Program-made: the position numbers and the translations under genes
Notes under the pieces: model-generated
What the model saw: only the letters and a program-made list of their open reading frames with translations
Database searches by the model: none
Told to the model about the DNA's origin: nothing
Part shown: piece after piece, positions 1-7,096 of the stretch
How positions within the stretch are numbered: the stretch's first letter is position 1
Layout of the letters: each line of letters opens with the position of its first letter
Source: JBCCRH01 sp039208045
GTDB taxonomy: Bacteria > Bacteroidota > Bacteroidia > Chitinophagales > Saprospiraceae
Assembly (NCBI GenBank): GCA_039208045.1
Contig: JBCCRH010000079.1
Coordinates: 1-16,644, forward strand
Direction of reading: 5' to 3'
Length of the DNA: 16,644 nt

Positions 1-2
1 CT

Positions 3-2705
3 TGGTCTAGTAATTTGGGGGGTACCATTATTCCAGATAATGAAATAAGCGCGCAAGTGGTATCGGCAGATACCTACTTTCTGCAAGTTGCCAATAGTAG
101 GAATGGATGCGTTGCTCAGGACTCCGTAGTTGTAACGGCGAATGTAGCGTTCCCGCTTGCTGATGCTGGTGCGGATCAGGAATTTACCTGCAATGAAACG
201 ATCTTAATTTTAGATGGAAGTGGTTCTAGCATTGGGAATGATTTTGTGTATAACTGGACGGGGCCAGCGGGGGCTAGCATTTCTGGTGCTACCACCTTAA
301 ACCCCATCATGAATGAAGCAGGAACCTACTTTTTGTTAGTCACCGATACCACCAATGCGTGTACTGCACTTGATAGTGTTCAGCTTTCGCTAAATACGGC
401 ACTTCCAGAATTACCTAGCTTTGGGAATCCTTCCTTCACTTGTGTTGATAGCCTCGTTACTTTAGACGCCATGCTAGCGACAGATAGTGGACTTACGCCC
501 GAATGGTGCCAACTAGATATGAGTGGGTTGCCTATCGCCTGTTTTGATACGGATTCCATTACAGTGGATACAGTAGGGGAGTGGCGTTTTGAGCTTACCA
601 TTGACTCTACGGGTTGTAGTGCTAGCACTATCGTTTCGGTTGGTCTTGATACGCTGCCGCCGATGGTGGATGCAGGGCCCATGGAGATATTTTTCTGCAC
701 CTTAGATTCTCTAGCCCTGTCCGGTACCGCTTTCGCAAATGGTGCTGACCTTGCTTTTTCTTGGACTTCAGACTCTACCAGCTTAATCAATAATGACACC
801 ATTCCGAATCCTTTTATCTTCAGGCCTGACACTTTCTTCCTCACGGTAACGAACTTGATGAACGGATGTGTGGCTGAAGATAGCGTCATTATTCAGGGTG
901 ATCCTAATGTACCGTTCATCGATGCAGGCGCGGATACCCAGACCAACTGTTCTGAAGCTAGTGTGCAACTTATGGGCATGGCTACTACTACGACTGGCCT
1001 GCAAAATATTACTTGGAGCAATAATGGTGGACAAATTCTGAGCGGAGCGACTACTTTGACGCCCACTGTTGCGGGCGGAGGGTGGTTCTTTTTACAGGTG
1101 GAAGAACCCATTAGCACTTGTGTGGCTGTTGATTCGGTCTTTGTTTTGGCCGATACGATAGCACCTCTTATTATTTTGGATGGGCCACTTGGCTTTCAGT
1201 TGGATTGTACTACTGATACATTATCTTTTTCTTCCAGCAACTCCAACTCGCCCCAGGGCAATGCCCTTAGTTTTGGATGGACAGGGAGTCCGGCAGGTGG
1301 GATTATTCCCACGCCAGAAGATTCCGTTATTTTGATTGATCAGGTCGGAAATTACCAACTAGTCGTTACGGATCAGGGAAATACTTGCCAGAGTATGGTT
1401 AGTTTTGAAGTGATTGGCGACTTTGAAGCACCAGAATTTAGTATTGCTACGCCTCCAGATTTAAATTGTCTTCGAGATTCGGTGCTGCTCCTGACTACGC
1501 TTTCCGATACTAGTATCCAGCTACTTATTCAGTGGGAGGGAGAAGACCCCTTGGGCTTGGTGGATCCTACTGTACTCTCACCCACTGCTACGCGCCCTGG
1601 TAATTATACCCTCCTTCTGACGAACGAACAAAATGGCTGTTCGAGTGATGCTACCGTTTTTGTTGGTATTGATACCATCGCTCCTGTAGCTGCTATTGCG
1701 ACACCTGATGAATTAAATTGTACCATTCTGCAAGTTGCGTTAGATGGAAGTCTTTCTTCTCAGGGGGCTAGTATTATTTACAATTGGCAGGCCATGCCTG
1801 GGGAGTTTATCGGGCCGACCGATGAGGTGATCACGCAAACAGCGTTTCCCGGCGTATATAGCTTGCAAGTGACCAATCAGGAAAATGGCTGCTTTTCGGT
1901 GGATTCGGTAGAAGTGCTTCAGCCTGAAGTGCCTATATCTGATGTGGCACTTACTATTATTCCACCTACGTGTAATGGAGATCAAGACGCCATTATCCAG
2001 GTGGATTCGGTAGTTGGGGGGCAGGGGCCTTATTTGGTATCTTTTAATGGCGAGCCGCTGTCCAGTCAAGTGGTTTTTTCTAACCTAAGCGCCGGGCTTT
2101 ATCCGCTATTGGTAGAAGATGTGAATGGTTGTATTTGGGAGGAAGAGGTAGAAGTAGAAGCACCCGATGAGTTAATCGTGGATATTGGCCCTCCTGAAAT
2201 TGAGGTATTCTTGGGAGACACCATTACCCTGGATGCGATCGTGGAAGTACCCTTTGATACGTTGTTTTGGGGGCCAGCCTCTGCATTTGCTGATCCTTCG
2301 AGCATGCAGCAGCGGGTATTACCCCTAGAAACAGCATTCTACAATGTGACAGTTATCAATGAAAATGGGTGTACAGCTACTGATCGTATTGTGCTCAATA
2401 TGACTAAGGAAAGAGCGGTCTATATCCCGAATGTGTTCTCTCCTGATGGTGATGGGGATAATGATGTGATAATGATTTTTGCGGGAGCTGAAGTCGCTCA
2501 GATTCGTGACTTCCAGATTTTTGATCGATGGGGGAATCGGGTATTCAGAAGTGAAGATTTTTTGCCTAACGATCCCAATTTTGGTTGGGATGGCAACTTT
2601 AATGGCACAGCGATGAATGCTGCTGTTTTCGTATATTTCGCTGAGGTGGAGTTTATTGATGGATGGGTGGAAGTGATAAGAGGGGATGTGGTACTGATGC
2701 GATAG
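3..2705 (+). CDS. Large secreted Ig/PKD-like repeat protein with gliding-motility C-terminal (type IX sorting) domain, 5' truncated
   Basis: The reading frame is open from the window edge, so the true start lies upstream; the TTG at 15 is internal, because the residues before it (WSSN) continue the repeat pattern. About 900 residues are visible. They form some eight to ten tandem beta-sandwich-like repeats of about 80 to 110 residues, each with a central W (NWTG, SWTS, TWSN, GWTG), a Y/F-x-L-x-V strand and a Cys in an NGC/NAC motif followed by DSV, then a linker ending in P. The unit near residues 640-725 (PTCNGDQDA...GGQGPY) looks like a SprB-type repeat. Residues about 800-896 form the gliding-motility-associated C-terminal domain: YIPNVFSPDGDGDND, then FQIFDRWGNRVF, then a terminal GDVVLMR. 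In known cases this domain directs type IX secretion across the outer membrane. Likely a surface adhesin or matrix protein; ligand unknown. It converges on the MarC gene. Confidence 0.9.
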   Translation, partial: WSSNLGGTIIPDNEISAQVVSADTYFLQVANSRNGCVAQDSVVVTANVAFPLADAGADQEFTCNETILILDGSGSSIGNDFVYNWTGPAGASISGATTLNPIMNEAGTYFLLVTDTTNACTALDSVQLSLNTALPELPSFGNPSFTCVDSLVTLDAMLATDSGLTPEWCQLDMSGLPIACFDTDSITVDTVGEWRFELTIDSTGCSASTIVSVGLDTLPPMVDAGPMEIFFCTLDSLALSGTAFANGADLAFSWTSDSTSLINNDTIPNPFIFRPDTFFLTVTNLMNGCVAEDSVIIQGDPNVPFIDAGADTQTNCSEASVQLMGMATTTTGLQNITWSNNGGQILSGATTLTPTVAGGGWFFLQVEEPISTCVAVDSVFVLADTIAPLIILDGPLGFQLDCTTDTLSFSSSNSNSPQGNALSFGWTGSPAGGIIPTPEDSVILIDQVGNYQLVVTDQGNTCQSMVSFEVIGDFEAPEFSIATPPDLNCLRDSVLLLTTLSDTSIQLLIQWEGEDPLGLVDPTVLSPTATRPGNYTLLLTNEQNGCSSDATVFVGIDTIAPVAAIATPDELNCTILQVALDGSLSSQGASIIYNWQAMPGEFIGPTDEVITQTAFPGVYSLQVTNQENGCFSVDSVEVLQPEVPISDVALTIIPPTCNGDQDAIIQVDSVVGGQGPYLVSFNGEPLSSQVVFSNLSAGLYPLLVEDVNGCIWEEEVEVEAPDELIVDIGPPEIEVFLGDTITLDAIVEVPFDTLFWGPASAFADPSSMQQRVLPLETAFYNVTVINENGCTATDRIVLNMTKERAVYIPNVFSPDGDGDNDVIMIFAGAEVAQIRDFQIFDRWGNRVFRSEDFLPNDPNFGWDGNFNGTAMNAAVFVYFAEVEFIDGWVEVIRGDVVLMR

Positions 2706-2712
2706 GAATGAG

Positions 2713-2751
2713 AAAAAAGCAATGCTTGATTAGCTTTAATCAAGCATTGCT
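2713..2751 (-). terminator. Intrinsic terminator of the MarC-family gene
   Basis: A perfect 15-bp stem (AGCAATGCTTGATTA at 2718-2732 pairing with 2737-2751) has a 4-base loop. On the minus strand it is followed by six T, then C. It begins 15 bases after the MarC stop codon. On the plus strand there is no T tract after the stem, so it fits the minus direction best, although so strong a stem may also slow transcripts coming from the adhesin-like gene. Confidence 0.88.
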
Positions 2752-2766
2752 ACACAGCGTAATTGG

Positions 2767-3396
2767 CTACGCTAAAACCTTTACGAGTGCTACTACACCG
2801 CTAATGATGTATTGGATACCTACCGACATTACGATAAAGCCCATAATGCGGCTTAATGATTTCAGCCCCGCTACTCCTAAGAGCTTAAATAGCCAAGGGG
2901 CAGATCTCAAAATAAACAACACGATTACTGCCGTAACTACAATACTTGCCGCTACCACTCCACGATCGAGCCACGAGCTAGTATCTGCATAGGTGCTAAT
3001 CAATAACGAAATAGAGCCTGGCCCAGATAGCATGGGCATAGCCATGGGAGAAAAAGAAATATCTTCCTTTTCGAGTGCTTCTGCTTTGACTTTACTATTC
3101 ATTGCTCGGCTCTCGGCAAACTTCCCTTCGAGCAAGGAGTAACCAGAGCTCAAAATTACCAGCCCCCCAGCTATCCGAATTGCATTGACGCTGATTCCAA
3201 AAAAGTTTAGAATATAGCTACCTGCAAAAAAGAAACTGAGCAATATGATTGCAAAGTACAGGCTCGTGTTAAAAGCGGTAGCATTGCGGTCTGCCTTAGT
3301 ATAGTCGGGCGTAAGGGCTAACCATACTGGAACCGCACCAATCGGATTGACAACAGAAAAAAGTGCTGCTAATGTTGCTAAAAACAATTCCATCAT
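2767..3396 (-). CDS. MarC family integral membrane protein
   Basis: The protein is 209 residues, almost all hydrophobic, with about six predicted membrane segments, the usual length and topology of MarC (UPF0056) proteins of the inner membrane. Family-like motifs are VVNPIGAVPVWLALTP near the N-terminus, IRIAGGLVILSSGY in the third segment, MPMLSGPGSISLLI in the middle and RIMGFIVMSVGIQYI near the end. The family was once linked to multiple antibiotic resistance in E. coli, but that role is not supported and the biochemical function is unknown. The frame is open for 21 more codons upstream (to 3459), but these lie inside a strong terminator of the preceding gene, so the paired ATGs at 3396 and 3393 are the likely start. 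No clear promoter or Shine-Dalgarno sequence is seen in the 24 bases between that terminator and the start. Confidence 0.9.
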   Translation of the reverse strand: MMELFLATLAALFSVVNPIGAVPVWLALTPDYTKADRNATAFNTSLYFAIILLSFFFAGSYILNFFGISVNAIRIAGGLVILSSGYSLLEGKFAESRAMNSKVKAEALEKEDISFSPMAMPMLSGPGSISLLISTYADTSSWLDRGVVAASIVVTAVIVLFILRSAPWLFKLLGVAGLKSLSRIMGFIVMSVGIQYIISGVVALVKVLA

Positions 3397-3420
3397 GATC
3401 GTATCATTTTGAGTAATTAC

Positions 3421-3465
3421 AAAAAAGAACCCCACTTGCTCGTCCGGTAGGAAAAGCAAGTAGGG
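3421..3465 (-). terminator. Intrinsic terminator of the TPR histidine kinase gene
   Basis: On the minus strand CCCTACTTGCT (3465-3455) pairs with AGCAAGTGGG (3440-3431), apart from one bulged T, and is followed by TTCTTTTTT. It lies 95 bases after the kinase stop codon. A further small hairpin (AACTTC-GTAA-GAAGTT, 3475-3490) precedes it. The element overlaps the apparent N-terminal extension of the MarC frame, which argues against that extension being translated. Confidence 0.85.
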
Positions 3466-3559
3466 CTGACCACAAACTTCGTAAGAAGTTCTGGAATCGG
3501 TACACTATTTGGTTCAGAAAAGTTTCAGGAAACCAAAAATAATTCTGAATTTGATAGTT

Positions 3560-5692
3560 TTAGTCTTGTATTTGAAATTTTGTATTGTGTTTTTCGCTCT
3601 TTCGAGGCGATTTTGCTCGATTTGCTTCCGATGATGGAATCGATTTACGAGGTAGTGTGAAGTAAAAGGTACTGCCATGTTCTGGCTCTGATACTACCCA
3701 AATTTTCCCGCCGTGGCGTTCGATAATTTTTTTGCAAGTAGCTAGCCCAATACCAGTTCCTTCATAGATAGTACTGTCATTGAGCCGAGCGAACATTTTA
3801 AAAATTTGCTCTTGCTTTCCGGTAGGAATACCGATACCATTATCGTGAATAGAAAACAAATAGTGCTCTTCTTTTTCTTGAAAGTCGATTTTGACAAGGG
3901 GAGGAAGATCACTGTGGAACTTTATGGCATTCCCAACTAAGTTTTGAAACACTTGCATGAGTTGTGTCTGATGACCAATGACCTTGGGAAGCGGTTGTTC
4001 TGGTAGTAGCACTTCTGCATTTGCTTGCTCAATAGCATTTCTCAGGTTGAATAGACTATTATTGGCTACTTGATCAAGATCAACTACTTTTTCTGGAATC
4101 TGCTCGTTGCCCAACTTGGCATAATCTAATAAATCAGTCAACAGGTTCTGCATACGGTGCACTGCCCCAAAAATAAACTCAAAGTACTCCTGACTGTCTT
4201 CATCAATATGCTGTCGATTGCGACGCCTGAGCAAACTAGCAAAGGAATGAATGGTTCTTAGCGGCGCCTTCAGGTCGTGAGAGGCTGCATATGTAAATTG
4301 TTTGAGGTCAGTATTCACACTAGCGAGACGTGCATTTTTCTCTTCTATCTCCCTCTTTTTCTCTTCCAATAAATCATAGGTATGCTGAAGTTTACTATAC
4401 ATATGACGTTGTCTCCAATAATGAAATCCAATGAGGGCTGCAAATAATAGAATAGTGATGACAGACCCCCAGAGTACCAAGATTCTGAACTGTTTATTTT
4501 TACCTTGCTCTTCTAGCTGGTCAATAGTCACCTCATTCTTTTCAATTTGATCCGTTTTTCTTTGGATTTCACCATTGAATTCCAAGGCATATATTTCATC
4601 AATTAATTCAGTATCGAAGGTGGAGTCTTTTAGGGACTGAAAGGCTTTAGTATATTCATATGCCTTAATCAAATTTCCTTGCTCTTCATTAAGTTGAGCT
4701 AGTTGCATATTTAGCTCAATTTGCTGATTCATATTATTAGAGGCTACAGCCAGTTCCAGGCTTTCTTGAAGAACCTTTTCTGCTTTTTTTAGCTGCCCTA
4801 TCTGTTTTAGTAATATGCCTTGATATTTTTTCCCCACCATTATTCCCCAAGAGTGGTCGAGCTGTTCGGCAAGGCTTATAGATTGACTAAGACTTTCTTC
4901 TGCTTCGTCAAACTGGCCTTTTAAAGACAGCGTAGTGCCCATATTCTGATAAGCTGAAATCTGCACCACCGTATCGTTTGTTTCTTTTGCCATTTGAAGT
5001 GCATCTCTGCTGAATTGTTCTGCTTTGTCGAGTCTATTTTGTTTTTCAAAACAGCTTCCCAGCGCACACATACTATACTTTATAAGATTCTCATTACCGA
5101 TGCTGTAGGCAAGATCAAAGGCTTTTTGATAGAATTGCTCTGCCTTATCGTATTGTTGAAGATAATAGAAGAAGGTACTCCCTAAAGAGTAATAGGTTTT
5201 CATGATACCATTGGTATCTTTGGCTTTCTCTTGATAGCTTAGAGCTTCCAGTTGATACTCAACAGATCTATGGTAGTTTCCGATGACCTGATAAATATCA
5301 CCTAAATAGTTTAGCACTCTTGCTAGTTTTTTGTCTTCTACGACGCTTAATGGTAACTCTAGATAATTATTGAAATGTTTGATAGCGCCTACATGATCCT
5401 GCTGTTTGAAATGAATTCTGCCCAGCGCATAGTTAGCTTTTGCGAGTAGATGAGTATCTCCCAGATGGGTGGCTTCTTGTAGCAATGCATAGTAATGCTG
5501 TACAGCTTCTTCCATCTTTTTTTCTGACCGGAACTGTCGAGCTTTCCTTGCTAAATCGCCTAATTTGTCTATTGGGCCTGTAAAATTCGGCGTAGCATGA
5601 TGGTCGGTATCAATGGAAGGGGCTGTTTGACTCAGCAGTAGACTACTTTGAGCAAATAGCAAGACGACAAGAATTGATCTAATTAAATTCAT
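3560..5692 (-). CDS. Membrane sensor histidine kinase with extracytoplasmic TPR domain
   Basis: The 710-residue product starts with a signal peptide (MNLIRSILVVLLFAQSSLLL, cleavage near SQTAP). Residues about 44-357 contain roughly eight tetratricopeptide repeats (recurrent LG.IY / YDKAEQFYQKA patterns). A charged coiled segment (about 365-400) leads to one membrane helix at about 403-424, then a second coiled coil at 435-465. The kinase core follows: H box SHDLKAPLR with phospho-acceptor H472, N box QNLVGNAIKF (583-592), G1 DNGIGI (617-622), F box IFKMFARL and G2 GTGIGLA (645-651). All core motifs are intact, so it should be active. No receiver domain is fused and no response regulator lies nearby. 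The frame runs upstream to 5875, but that part overlaps the KGG peptide gene and lacks a plausible start; the ATG at 5692 sits right before the signal peptide. The TPRs are predicted to be periplasmic. The gene follows the KGG peptide gene by 106 bases. It ends in a basic, disordered tail. Confidence 0.9.
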   Translation of the reverse strand: MNLIRSILVVLLFAQSSLLLSQTAPSIDTDHHATPNFTGPIDKLGDLARKARQFRSEKKMEEAVQHYYALLQEATHLGDTHLLAKANYALGRIHFKQQDHVGAIKHFNNYLELPLSVVEDKKLARVLNYLGDIYQVIGNYHRSVEYQLEALSYQEKAKDTNGIMKTYYSLGSTFFYYLQQYDKAEQFYQKAFDLAYSIGNENLIKYSMCALGSCFEKQNRLDKAEQFSRDALQMAKETNDTVVQISAYQNMGTTLSLKGQFDEAEESLSQSISLAEQLDHSWGIMVGKKYQGILLKQIGQLKKAEKVLQESLELAVASNNMNQQIELNMQLAQLNEEQGNLIKAYEYTKAFQSLKDSTFDTELIDEIYALEFNGEIQRKTDQIEKNEVTIDQLEEQGKNKQFRILVLWGSVITILLFAALIGFHYWRQRHMYSKLQHTYDLLEEKKREIEEKNARLASVNTDLKQFTYAASHDLKAPLRTIHSFASLLRRRNRQHIDEDSQEYFEFIFGAVHRMQNLLTDLLDYAKLGNEQIPEKVVDLDQVANNSLFNLRNAIEQANAEVLLPEQPLPKVIGHQTQLMQVFQNLVGNAIKFHSDLPPLVKIDFQEKEEHYLFSIHDNGIGIPTGKQEQIFKMFARLNDSTIYEGTGIGLATCKKIIERHGGKIWVVSEPEHGSTFYFTLPRKSIPSSEANRAKSPRKSEKHNTKFQIQD

Positions 5693-5738
5693 GTATTTGT
5701 TTAGGCTATCTTTGTAATTATTCTTCTCTAAACAAGAA

Positions 5739-5767
5739 CTGCCATCCTGCTTATTGCAAGACGGCAG
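5739..5767 (-). terminator. Intercistronic hairpin, possible attenuator between peptide and kinase genes
   Basis: On the minus strand CTGCCGTCTTGC and GCAGGATGGCAG can form a 12-bp stem with two G-U pairs around an AATAA loop, followed by TTCTTGTTTAG. The T tract is broken, so this is a weak or partial terminator. It lies 31 bases after the peptide stop and 46 bases before the kinase start. Such a hairpin would give much peptide transcript and less kinase transcript, or protect the 3' end of the peptide mRNA. Confidence 0.55.
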
Positions 5768-5798
5768 CCTCATGAAAATAATGATTGTGACTAGTATT

Positions 5799-5924
5799 CT
5801 ACCAGTCCTCATCACCATCATCAATGTAGATAGGTGGATCACCACCCCCTTTAACTTGCAATAATTGCTCTTCATCCAGAAGAGTCAAATCCTTCTGCTC
5901 TAGCAGTTCATTTAAATTTTTCAT
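5799..5924 (-). CDS. Short KGG-leader peptide (putative bacteriocin/RiPP-type or signalling precursor)
   Basis: The gene encodes 41 residues. The first 27, beginning MKNLNELLEQ and ending LLDEEQLLQVKGG, match the form of double-glycine leaders: an amphipathic helix with acidic and Leu residues (LLDEEQLLQV) ending in K-G-G. Such leaders are known from class II bacteriocins, ComC-type pheromones and Bacteroidota natural-product precursors, and are cut after GG by C39-peptidase exporters. The remaining 14 residues, GDPPIYIDDGDEDW, are very acidic, with no Cys, Ser, Thr or Lys, which speaks against lanthipeptide, sactipeptide or graspetide-type linkage. Codon use is ordinary. No C39 transporter or modifying enzyme is in the window; the ABC exporter at 13770-15563 lacks a peptidase domain. 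The next gene downstream on the same strand is the TPR kinase, so a signal-sensor pair is possible. The leader class is fairly sure; the function is inference. Confidence 0.75.
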   Translation of the reverse strand: MKNLNELLEQKDLTLLDEEQLLQVKGGGDPPIYIDDGDEDW

Positions 5925-5959
5925 ACTTAAATCAGTTTATTAATAAAAAAAGCTTCTTA

Positions 5960-5978
5960 GTTATTAATGTGTAATAAC
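5960..5978. promoter_or_regulatory. Palindromic possible operator upstream of the KGG peptide gene
   Basis: GTTATTA, five bases, then TAATAAC form a perfect 7-bp inverted repeat 36 bases upstream of the peptide start, in AT-rich DNA. It is too AT-rich to be a stable RNA hairpin, so a protein-binding site is more likely if it is functional. No box can be assigned with confidence beside it; TAATTTAG just upstream on the minus strand is a 7-of-8 match to TAnnTTTG. Confidence 0.35.
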
Positions 5979-6017
5979 GTTCTCTCTAAATTAAGAATAA
6001 AAGGCATGCGTCGGTAG

Positions 6018-6086
6018 AAGCTTAAGGTACGGGATTGATCATTGTTCCGTAATGTACCTGCGTTGTGTAGAAAATCTCTTAAGCTT
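6018..6086 (-). repeat. Nested inverted repeats in the probable leader of the peptide-kinase unit
   Basis: Perfect 9-base arms AAGCTTAAG (6018-6026) and CTTAAGCTT (6078-6086) enclose a second pair, AGGTAC (6025-6030) and GTACCT (6054-6059). An alternative inner pair TACGG/CCGTA (6028-6032 with 6047-6051) competes with it. As RNA this could form a branched stem or two alternative structures between the possible promoter box at 6101-6108 and the peptide gene. No known riboswitch was recognised. Confidence 0.4.
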
Positions 6087-6100
6087 TAATCTAATATAAA

Positions 6101-6108
6101 CAAAAATA
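6101..6108 (-). promoter_or_regulatory. Possible -7 box for the peptide-kinase unit
   Basis: On the minus strand TATTTTTG matches the Bacteroidota -7 consensus TAnnTTTG exactly. No TTTG -33 box stands 17 to 21 bases upstream. It lies just downstream of the strong terminator at 6141-6168, which would isolate this unit from upstream transcription, and implies a leader of about 170 bases before the peptide start. Confidence 0.3.
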
Positions 6109-6140
6109 AGTTTTTTTGGGCTTACATGCATGATTTTGGT

Positions 6141-6168
6141 AAAAAAAAAGGGGAGCTATAAGCTCCCC
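6141..6168 (-). terminator. Very strong intrinsic terminator with no obvious coding gene upstream
   Basis: The stem GGGGAGCT/AGCTCCCC has a 3-base loop and on the minus strand is followed by nine T. This is a textbook intrinsic terminator on the minus strand. The 330 bases upstream on that strand hold no convincing coding frame, so it probably ends a small RNA, or guards against transcription from further upstream. Confidence 0.85.
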
Positions 6169-6320
6169 CCAGAAAAACACCTAAAACCCATATTCATATC
6201 ATGAAAACCTATTTCTTTATTGACAGTTGCAAAGAACCATCACGGTAATATGATGTATTATTACCAATTTATTTTTAATTACTTAAATCTGCTAGTAGAA
6301 AATTGTAAGAAGCGTATCTA
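6141..6320 (-). ncRNA. Candidate small RNA ending at a strong terminator
   Basis: On the minus strand TAGATTTG (6333-6326) matches the TAnnTTTG -7 box, with only a weak TTTA 21 bases upstream as -33. Transcription from about 6320 would run to the terminator at 6141, giving about 180 bases. In between are a GGTAATA/TATTACC hairpin (6244-6250 with 6259-6265), a TTCAT/ATGAA hairpin (6193-6205) and the terminator stem. No frame longer than about 20 codons starts here. It resembles no RNA family known to me; the exact 5' end is a guess. Confidence 0.35.
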
Positions 6321-6500
6321 ATAGACAAATCTAAGATTTAATATTCAATTTTTATAAACTTACAGTTAAATTTTGCTCTTTCGCGTTTTCATTTGTTTAG
6401 ACTAGACTTTCTGAATGGGGTCACATTTTCTCTATTTTTTTTTGATTTTTTTTTGTGAAAGCAGGAGCAGTGTAAATAGTAATCTGATAATCAATTCATT

Positions 6501-7085
6501 ATGAATGAGCGAGTGCTAAACCTAGATCAATTATTTCAGCACACTTGGCAATTGCTGAGTAGAGCGAGTTTACAAAAAAAACATACCATGCGTACTCCCG
6601 TATTGGGAACTGCTGGCACAAATGGCCCTAATCTGCGGACAGTTGTTCTTAGGAAAGTAGATCAACAAGTAAAGAGCGTATTCTTTTTTACAGACCGTCG
6701 GAGCGAAAAGGTTAAAGATATACGCACTTCCGCAACTACTGCGGTAACTTTTTATGATCCTAAAAAGCAATTCCAAATTACCCTAAAAGGGAATGCTAGG
6801 CTACATGCACAAGATGAACTTGCTCAGTCCTTTTGGGAAAGAGTCCCTTCATTTGCACACAAAGATTATTCTTCTGTGCTTGCACCAGGAACACCAATTG
6901 AAGCGCCCGGTCGGCCAATGGAAGGGCAAGATAGTTCTGATTCGGGCTACGTTAATTTTGTCGTCATTGAGTTGGTGGCTAATTCAATTGATTGCCTACA
7001 GCTTTCGCGAGAAGGGCACGTACGAGCTAAGTATACCCGAAAAGGGAAGACTAATGAATGGGAATCAGTCTGGGTGGTTCCTTAA
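6501..7085 (+). CDS. Pyridoxamine 5'-phosphate oxidase family, FMN-binding protein (Alr4036-like)
   Basis: The 194-residue protein has the split-barrel flavin-reductase layout. It contains RTPVLGTAGTNGPNLRTVVLRKVD (first strands), then FFFTDRRSEKVKDI, which corresponds to the FMN phosphate-binding segment, then AVTFYDPKKQFQITLKGNARL. The end, WVVP, closes the barrel. This is the pattern of the Alr4036-type FMN-binding domain rather than of true PdxH, which carries a longer conserved C-terminal RLHDR motif that is absent here. It is probably a cytosolic oxidoreductase or flavin-dependent enzyme of unknown substrate. The 5' flank holds long T tracts but no clear -33/-7 pair or Shine-Dalgarno sequence. 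The gene converges on the HtrA-like gene, with stop codons only 11 bases apart and no terminator between them. Confidence 0.85.
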   Translation: MNERVLNLDQLFQHTWQLLSRASLQKKHTMRTPVLGTAGTNGPNLRTVVLRKVDQQVKSVFFFTDRRSEKVKDIRTSATTAVTFYDPKKQFQITLKGNARLHAQDELAQSFWERVPSFAHKDYSSVLAPGTPIEAPGRPMEGQDSSDSGYVNFVVIELVANSIDCLQLSREGHVRAKYTRKGKTNEWESVWVVP

Positions 7086-7096
7086 AAAGGAGTAGA

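Noticed and set aside
2663..2992. Plus-strand frame of 109 codons overlapping the end of the adhesin gene and MarC
   Set aside because: It spans the terminator stem and is antisense to the well-supported MarC gene; the product has no recognisable domain.
5693..5875. Extension of the kinase frame upstream to an ATG-like codon at 5875, adding about 60 residues
   Set aside because: It would precede the signal peptide with a non-homologous stretch and overlaps both the hairpin at 5739-5767 and the end of the peptide gene in another frame.
6042..6131. Minus-strand frame of about 30 codons starting at 6131 in the leader of the peptide gene
   Set aside because: The product is basic and featureless, the frame runs through the inverted repeats, and it starts before the likely transcription start.
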